Below, in pieces: positions 7,144 to 11,356 of a DNA stretch of 11,356 bases. This DNA is from Cyclobacteriaceae bacterium (GTDB lineage: Bacteria; Bacteroidota; Bacteroidia; Cytophagales; Cyclobacteriaceae), in the NCBI GenBank assembly GCA_029861825.1, contig JAOTYN010000086.1, forward strand, positions 1-11,356. Reading direction: 5' to 3'. The translations under genes were made by a program, and so were the position numbers. Under the pieces are notes generated by a model. It was given only the letters and a program-made list of their open reading frames with translations, was not told the DNA's origin and did no database searches. How positions within the stretch are numbered: the stretch's first letter is position 1; every line of letters begins with the position of its first letter.

Positions 7144-8040
7144 CTATACAGGCACCTCATTTTGATCCAGATTTTTAATGTGCTCCGCCACTCTTTCCAT
7201 TAACCACATAGGTGTAGAAGTTGCCCCACAAATCCCCACACTGTCATCCCGCAGAAACCACTGAGGATCGATGGCCAACTCGTTCTCCACAAAATAGCTT
7301 CGGCTGTTATTTTCTTTACAAACTCCGTACAAGGCCTTCCCATTAGAGCTTTTGCGACCACTGACGAAGACTATCACGTCGTGCTGGTGGGAAAAATTCG
7401 TCAATTGAGGTTCACGATTAGAGACTTGCCGGCAAATGCTGTCGTTTGCTTTAAAATCAAGCACTTCCATTGTGCCGTTAGCGGCTTTAATCCTTTCTTC
7501 TATCATTTGCTTTAATTGATAGAAGCCTTTTGTACTTTTCGTAGTTTGGCTGAAAAGTGTTATGGGGCGCTTAAAGTCTATCTGGTCTAGATCTTTTTCC
7601 TCCATGACCACGATAGCCTCCTTATTGGTCTGGCCGGTCAACCCGATCACTTCGGCATGACCCTTTTTGCCGTATAACACGATTTGACCGTCCTTATTTT
7701 TCACTTGATCATAGGCATGCTTAACGCGGTTTTGAAGTTTTAACACTACCGGACATGATGCATCCACCAATTCAATATTATTGTCGAGGGCCAATTGATA
7801 AGTTTCCGGTGGCTCCCCATGAGCACGGATCAACACTTTGCAATCATTCAATTGCTTTAGCTCTTCCCTGTTGATTATACGCAGCCCTTTTTGATTGAGA
7901 CGAGCCACTTCCATATCGTTATGGACAATATCTCCCAGGCAATAGAGTACATTTTCGTCCTCCATTTCGTCTTCAGCCATTTGTATGGCAAACTCCACTC
8001 CGAAACAATAACCTGAATTTTGGTCTATCTGCACCTTCAT
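7144..8040 (-). CDS. ispH: 4-hydroxy-3-methylbut-2-enyl diphosphate reductase
   Basis: This 298-residue enzyme catalyses the last step of the MEP isoprenoid pathway, reduction of HMBPP to IPP and DMAPP, using a [4Fe-4S] cluster. The three cluster cysteines are C12 (GYCFGV), C96 (DASCPVV) and C203 (SICRQVSNRE). Substrate-binding residues are also in place: H40, H74 (RAHGEPPE), H128 and E130 (KKGHAEV), T167 (SQTTKS), S231 and N233 (KSSN), and S275 in GATSTP. From C203 on these are offset by 6 from the Escherichia coli numbering. Length and motifs are complete. The ATG at 8040 lies 12 nt after the cmk stop, and the two genes are a recurrent pair in Bacteroidota and some Firmicutes. Confidence 0.97.
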   Translation of the reverse strand: MKVQIDQNSGYCFGVEFAIQMAEDEMEDENVLYCLGDIVHNDMEVARLNQKGLRIINREELKQLNDCKVLIRAHGEPPETYQLALDNNIELVDASCPVVLKLQNRVKHAYDQVKNKDGQIVLYGKKGHAEVIGLTGQTNKEAIVVMEEKDLDQIDFKRPITLFSQTTKSTKGFYQLKQMIEERIKAANGTMEVLDFKANDSICRQVSNREPQLTNFSHQHDVIVFVSGRKSSNGKALYGVCKENNSRSYFVENELAIDPQWFLRDDSVGICGATSTPMWLMERVAEHIKNLDQNEVPV

Positions 8041-8052
8041 ATCATATAAACT

Positions 8053-8760
8053 TCAAGGAGATGTTTTATGTTTAAGATCTTCGGTAATCATAACACCGGT
8101 AGCTAAATTCAACACCTCCTCCACCTGCTCGCCAATAGTCAAATGAGTAGTGTCTATGAGGTGGGCGTCGGGTGCCTGGGTCAATGGCCCCACCTCTCTG
8201 GTAGTGTCCAGGCGGTCCCGTTTGCTCAAATTTTCCTTTATAGTGTCGAAGTTAACCAACTGGTCTCTTTCCAGCAACTCTATCTGTCGTCGTGCTGCAC
8301 GAACTTTCAGGTCGGCTGTCATAAAGATCTTTAACTCGGCATCCGGGAATACCACGGTACCGATATCCCGGCCATCCATAACCACTCCTTTTCTCTTACC
8401 CATCTTGCGTTGTTGCGCCACCATGGCGGTCCTGACTTGGGGAATGGCGCTGACCTCACTTACTTTTTGTGTAACATACATCTCCCGAATGTTTTTTGAA
8501 ACATTAATTCCATTCAGGAACATGTCGCAGTCATTTGATTCGGGTCGCGTAATGAATGCTAACTCAATCTTTTCAAGGGCTTGCTCAATCTGCTTAGGAT
8601 TGGTAAGATTTATGTAATGTTTAACAAAGTACAGGGTAACAGCCCGGTACATGGCACCTGAGTCTATATATACATATTCCAAAGCTTTAGCTACAAACTT
8701 TGCGGTGGTGCTTTTACCACAACCCGAATAACCGTCTATGGCAATTACGATCTTTTCCAT
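8053..8760 (-). CDS. cmk: (d)CMP kinase (cytidylate kinase)
   Basis: This 235-residue cytosolic kinase transfers phosphate from ATP to CMP or dCMP. The P-loop GYSGCGKST is at residues 10-18. It is followed by the nucleotide-binding YIDSGAMYRA at 31-40, the NMP-binding stretch with QVRTAMVAQQR near 108-118, the conserved VVMDGRDIGTVVFPDA at 126-141, the phrase IFMTAD at 145-150, and the Arg-rich lid region KRDRLDTTREVGPL at 180-193. The length fits bacterial Cmk (about 225-230) with a slightly longer C-terminal tail. The ATG at 8760 is 22 nt downstream of the small lipoprotein gene and the stop is 12 nt before ispH, so the three are probably co-transcribed. Confidence 0.97.
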   Translation of the reverse strand: MEKIVIAIDGYSGCGKSTTAKFVAKALEYVYIDSGAMYRAVTLYFVKHYINLTNPKQIEQALEKIELAFITRPESNDCDMFLNGINVSKNIREMYVTQKVSEVSAIPQVRTAMVAQQRKMGKRKGVVMDGRDIGTVVFPDAELKIFMTADLKVRAARRQIELLERDQLVNFDTIKENLSKRDRLDTTREVGPLTQAPDAHLIDTTHLTIGEQVEEVLNLATGVMITEDLKHKTSP

Positions 8761-8782
8761 GACCCTGGGATTGAAAAGCTTT

Positions 8783-8908
8783 TTAACAATCTTTCTGAGG
8801 ACAAGGGATTGGCTTTCCTTTCTTGATGGTCTTTTGATTGGACTTGCATGCCCCCATTCCTATAGCAAATACGGATAGTATTAGTATCCATCGGGTGATC
8901 TGTTTCAT
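8783..8908 (-). CDS. small putative lipoprotein, 41 residues, with Cys-containing tail
   Basis: This short frame was found by reading the gap upstream of cmk. It starts with ATG at 8908 and ends with TAA at 8783-8785. The N-terminus is a typical signal: MKQITR, then a hydrophobic core WILILSVFAIGMGA, then C21 as the lipidated cysteine in the box MGAC. The mature part would be only 21 residues, strongly basic (KSNQKTIKKGK), ending in PIPCPQKDC with two further cysteines. It lies 22 nt upstream of cmk on the same strand. I do not recognise a named family. Tiny lipoproteins with this kind of tail do seem to occur in Flavobacteriia, but that is recollection only. The signal peptide, lipobox and operon-like position make a real gene likely. 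No function is proposed. Confidence 0.68.
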   Translation of the reverse strand: MKQITRWILILSVFAIGMGACKSNQKTIKKGKPIPCPQKDC

Positions 8909-8993
8909 ACTGTTTATCTAAACTACGTTATAAATTTACGAAAAATGTACCGCCTCTTATATGTTGTGAGCCACAAAATCTTAGCTTTAAGCC
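8909..8993 (-). promoter_or_regulatory. divergent promoter region between the lipoprotein-cmk-ispH unit and ade
   Basis: The 85 bp between two divergent start codons must hold both promoters. On the plus strand, TAGCTTTA (8982-8989), one base off TAnnTTTG, ends 4 nt before the ade ATG, with TTG at 8964-8966 but a short 15-nt spacer. On the minus strand, TACATTTT (8943-8950) and TAAATTTA (8930-8937) are each one base off. A TTTG (complement of 8975-8978) lies 24 nt upstream of the former, slightly too far. None of these is a clean match, so only the region is assigned. Confidence 0.4.
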
Positions 8994-10628
8994 ATGGAGT
9001 ATGTTGAGCTGAGCGGTAAAATTGTCGATCTTTTTAACCAAACTATCCAACCCGGAGTGATCGAGATTGAAAATGAGCGCATCCGGAGGGTCCGACATAC
9101 TCCCAATGTGCCTGATCTTTACATTACCCCTGGATTTATTGATGCTCATGTTCACATTGAAAGTTCCATGTTAGTTCCTTCGGAGTTTGCCCGTCTGGCG
9201 GTAGTTCATGGCACGGTAGCTACTGTCTCAGATCCTCATGAGATTGCCAACGTATTAGGGATTGAAGGGGTGCGATTTATGATTGAAAACAGCAAAAAAG
9301 TCAACTTCAAATGCTTTTTTGGTGCCCCTTCATGCGTGCCGGCTACACCTTTCGAAACTGCTGGAGCAGTTATTGAAGCCCGTGATATGGAGGCATTAAT
9401 TAACGACCCCGACATTCATTACCTGGCGGAAATGATGAACTGGCCAGGGGTATTGCATGAAGATCCCGAGGTAATGGCTAAGATCCAATTGGCTCATGGG
9501 GCCGGCAAACCAGTTGATGGTCACGCTCCCGGATTGATGGGTGATCGGGCAGCAGCTTATATCCGGGCGGGGATCACCACCGACCACGAATGCTTTACCC
9601 GGGAAGAGGCCTTGGATAAGTTGACGCATGGAATGAAGGTGATTATCCGGGAAGGCAGCGCCGCTAAGAACTTTGATGCCCTGATAGGGTTGTTGCCCGA
9701 ATACCGCGATCAGGTGATGTTTTGTTCTGATGACAAACACCCCGATAACCTGGTGGAAGGGCATATAAACCAGCTCTTACAACGAGGGGTCAGCGCTGGA
9801 ATTGATCCCCTGGTACTACTTCAAGCAGCATGCAAAAATCCCGTTGATCACTATGGATTAAACGTAGGCCTGTTGAGACCCGGCGATCCGGCCGACTTGG
9901 TGGTCCTGAAGGATTTGCAAGCCTTTGAGGCGTTACAAACCTATATTAACGGCTACTTGGTGGCCTCTCAGGGAAAATCCCATATTGAATCTGTGGCGGT
10001 AGGGGCTTTGAACAAATTCGAAACTTCGCTAAAATCATCGGAGGAGTTCAAGGTCCAGGCTTCAGGGGAAGAAATTAAGGTGATGATTGCAGAAGATGGA
10101 CAGCTCATCACTAAAGCCCAAATCCACAAAGCTAAGATCGAGGACGGCCAGGCGGTGAGCGATATTCAACGGGATCTTTTAAAGATCACCGTAGTTAATC
10201 GCTACCAGCAAGCAAAACCTGCCATGGGTTTTGTACGGAATTTCGGGCTGAAAAAAGGAGCCATTGCATCTTCGGTCGCTCATGATTCCCACAATATCAT
10301 TGCCGTGGGGGTCGACGACACCGCACTGTGCCGTGCGGTAAATGCTGTAATCAACTGTGGCGGGGGGGTGGCGGCAGTAACCGACGATCAAGAGATGGTT
10401 TTACCTTTGCCGGTCGCCGGTTTGATGTCCACCAATGACGGCTATGAGGTCGCCAATGCCTATACCGAGATCGATCGATTTGCGAAATCCCTGGGAAGCG
10501 ACTTGGAAGCTCCCTTTATGACACTGTCCTTTATGGCTCTTTTGGTGATACCCGAGTTAAAACTGAGCGATAAAGGGTTATTTGATGGATTGAAGTTTCA
10601 GTTCACTGAGCTCTTTCCGGACAGCTAA
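8994..10628 (+). CDS. ade: adenine deaminase
   Basis: This 544-residue amidohydrolase-superfamily enzyme converts adenine to hypoxanthine and ammonia in purine salvage. The N-terminal beta-sandwich leads into the metal-binding GFIDAHVHIESS, with H52, H54 and E56. Other conserved pieces are SDPHEIANVLG at 79-89, KPVDGHAPG with H177, GITTDHECFTREEA with H198 and E199, and FCSDDKHPDNL with D246, D247 and H249. The Ade-specific C-terminal domain contains RNFGLKKGAIASSVAHDSHN and a glycine run in NCGGGVAAVTDDQ. Length fits the Ade family (about 540-600). The first ATG, at 8994, precedes the conserved start of the domain and has no Shine-Dalgarno sequence, so little or no leader may exist. It is the only plus-strand gene here and its stop overlaps the stop of the next gene by 4 nt. 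Confidence 0.95.
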   Translation: MEYVELSGKIVDLFNQTIQPGVIEIENERIRRVRHTPNVPDLYITPGFIDAHVHIESSMLVPSEFARLAVVHGTVATVSDPHEIANVLGIEGVRFMIENSKKVNFKCFFGAPSCVPATPFETAGAVIEARDMEALINDPDIHYLAEMMNWPGVLHEDPEVMAKIQLAHGAGKPVDGHAPGLMGDRAAAYIRAGITTDHECFTREEALDKLTHGMKVIIREGSAAKNFDALIGLLPEYRDQVMFCSDDKHPDNLVEGHINQLLQRGVSAGIDPLVLLQAACKNPVDHYGLNVGLLRPGDPADLVVLKDLQAFEALQTYINGYLVASQGKSHIESVAVGALNKFETSLKSSEEFKVQASGEEIKVMIAEDGQLITKAQIHKAKIEDGQAVSDIQRDLLKITVVNRYQQAKPAMGFVRNFGLKKGAIASSVAHDSHNIIAVGVDDTALCRAVNAVINCGGGVAAVTDDQEMVLPLPVAGLMSTNDGYEVANAYTEIDRFAKSLGSDLEAPFMTLSFMALLVIPELKLSDKGLFDGLKFQFTELFPDS

Positions 10629-11356
10629 CCGCCAATATTATTTTCGTAGCTCATCTGGAAGCCAATTTTCTGACCGCGGACCGCTGCCATATTTTCCTTC
10701 AGTTTCTGATGTAACGAAATGTTACGAATATCCGGATACCTTGGCCCGATAAGGTCGATATCGATGGATGCAGCCATGGCCTTCTCGATGATTAGACGCA
10801 ACCAGTCCTTATTCAAAACATTATTGTCAATATCCTGAAAAAGGAAATTCATCTGTCCTACCCCCTCCAGGAAAAAGTGATTCTCATTATTGACCAGCAC
10901 CCGGGCAATCAAATATCCTGGGTCCTCCAGTCGATTGTACTTAATGGAATCGGACAGGAAGTTGTAGATAGTAATATGACCAAAATACTTGCGTTCATCC
11001 TCGGCTTGCACATAGGCACTTTGCATAACGGGAAAGTCCTTGTCGAAAGTGATCACGTTTGATTGCATGTAAAATACCAGAGCATCGCCGCCAAATTTGA
11101 TACTAAACTCAAATTCTCCCAGCTCTTCAAATTCGACCTTTACGGAGGTATCAATATTGGCCATCATCCCGTCTAGGGTTTCGGCGATGTTCTTTGCCTC
11201 ATGCCTCATTTTGTCAAATACCTCCTTTAAGTTGCGGTAAACCCGTTGTTTAAGGCAGGCCTTATTCTTTAATTGATCGAATATGTAATTTAGGGCATCT
11301 TGTTCCAGATCCATAAGGTAAATGATTTGGTCCTTGGGCAAGATAATGAAATGACC
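10625..11356 (-). CDS. conserved-looking hypothetical protein (N-terminus missing)
   Basis: The frame is open from the right edge to the TAG at 10625-10627, giving 243 residues beginning GHFIILPKDQIIYLMD. The first possible start inside the window is a TTG at 11341, but the frame continues upstream of it with plausible coding sequence, so the true start is probably beyond the edge. The protein has no signal peptide or membrane segment. Residues about 10-60 are helical and charged (DLEQDALNYIFDQLKNK, MRHEAKNIAETLDGM). A mixed beta-rich middle follows (VEFEELGEFEFSIKFGGDALVFYMQ, YFGHITIYNFLSDSIKY), and the C-terminus is helical and basic (SLHQKLKENMAAVRGQK). I cannot assign a family or a function. 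Codon use and composition look like those of the neighbours, and it converges on ade with a 4-nt overlap. Confidence 0.8.
   Translation of the reverse strand, partial: GHFIILPKDQIIYLMDLEQDALNYIFDQLKNKACLKQRVYRNLKEVFDKMRHEAKNIAETLDGMMANIDTSVKVEFEELGEFEFSIKFGGDALVFYMQSNVITFDKDFPVMQSAYVQAEDERKYFGHITIYNFLSDSIKYNRLEDPGYLIARVLVNNENHFFLEGVGQMNFLFQDIDNNVLNKDWLRLIIEKAMAASIDIDLIGPRYPDIRNISLHQKLKENMAAVRGQKIGFQMSYENNIGG

Noticed and set aside
8150..8617. A 155-codon plus-strand open frame
   Set aside because: It lies wholly antisense to cmk, whose P-loop and other motifs are intact. The translated product has no recognisable domain and the frame is a by-product of cmk codon use.
8775..8784. The palindrome AAAAGCTTTT just upstream of cmk
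   Set aside because: It has no loop and so forms no terminator hairpin. AT-rich palindromes of this size occur often by chance, and it overlaps the end of the small lipoprotein gene.
9396..9764. A 122-codon minus-strand open frame
   Set aside because: It is antisense to the metal-binding part of ade, has no upstream signals and no family resemblance.
1..11356. Defence island, mobile element, CRISPR array or secondary metabolite cluster
   Set aside because: All recognised genes are housekeeping families. I saw no transposase, integrase, direct repeat array, toxin-antitoxin pair or biosynthetic enzyme set. The AddA-like helicase is a general repair enzyme and not evidence of a defence system on its own.

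Overview
The window looks like a stretch of core chromosome from a member of the Bacteroidota, probably class Flavobacteriia. The reasons are the protein flavour of every gene, the cmk-ispH pair, the Na+-translocating NADH:quinone reductase (Nqr) genes, near-absent Shine-Dalgarno sequences, and promoter-like boxes of the Bacteroidota type (TAnnTTTG). No tRNA, rRNA, CRISPR array, insertion sequence or phage gene is visible. The assignment rests on recognition of families, not on a database search.

Layout, left to right. Positions 1-1641 (minus) hold the N-terminal 547 codons of a UvrD/RecB-type ATP-dependent helicase (AddA-like) that runs off the left edge. Upstream of it on the same strand, 1720-2304 encodes a two-helix membrane protein of the DUF502 family. 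Positions 2371-2404 are an intrinsic terminator that closes an operon of five tightly packed genes, nqrA-nqrB-nqrC-nqrD-nqrE (7013 down to 2431, minus). A candidate promoter lies just upstream of nqrA. The sixth subunit gene, nqrF, is not in the window and cannot directly follow nqrE in the same transcript unless the terminator is read through. A second terminator (7115-7136) closes the next minus-strand unit: a previously uncounted 41-residue lipoprotein (8783-8908), cmk (8053-8760) and ispH (7144-8040). An 85-bp divergent gap separates that unit from the plus-strand adenine deaminase gene ade (8994-10628). The ade stop codon overlaps by 4 nt the stop codon of a convergent minus-strand gene of unknown function, which runs off the right edge (10625-11356).

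Functionally the window combines respiration (sodium pumping by Nqr), isoprenoid precursor synthesis (IspH, the last step of the MEP pathway), pyrimidine nucleotide phosphorylation (Cmk), purine salvage (Ade) and DNA double-strand end processing (AddA-like helicase). I did not find an undescribed biological system. The most worthwhile leads are the tiny Cys-tailed lipoprotein upstream of cmk, the separation of nqrF from nqrA-E, and the GTG-start nqrC with a full Shine-Dalgarno sequence inside nqrB.
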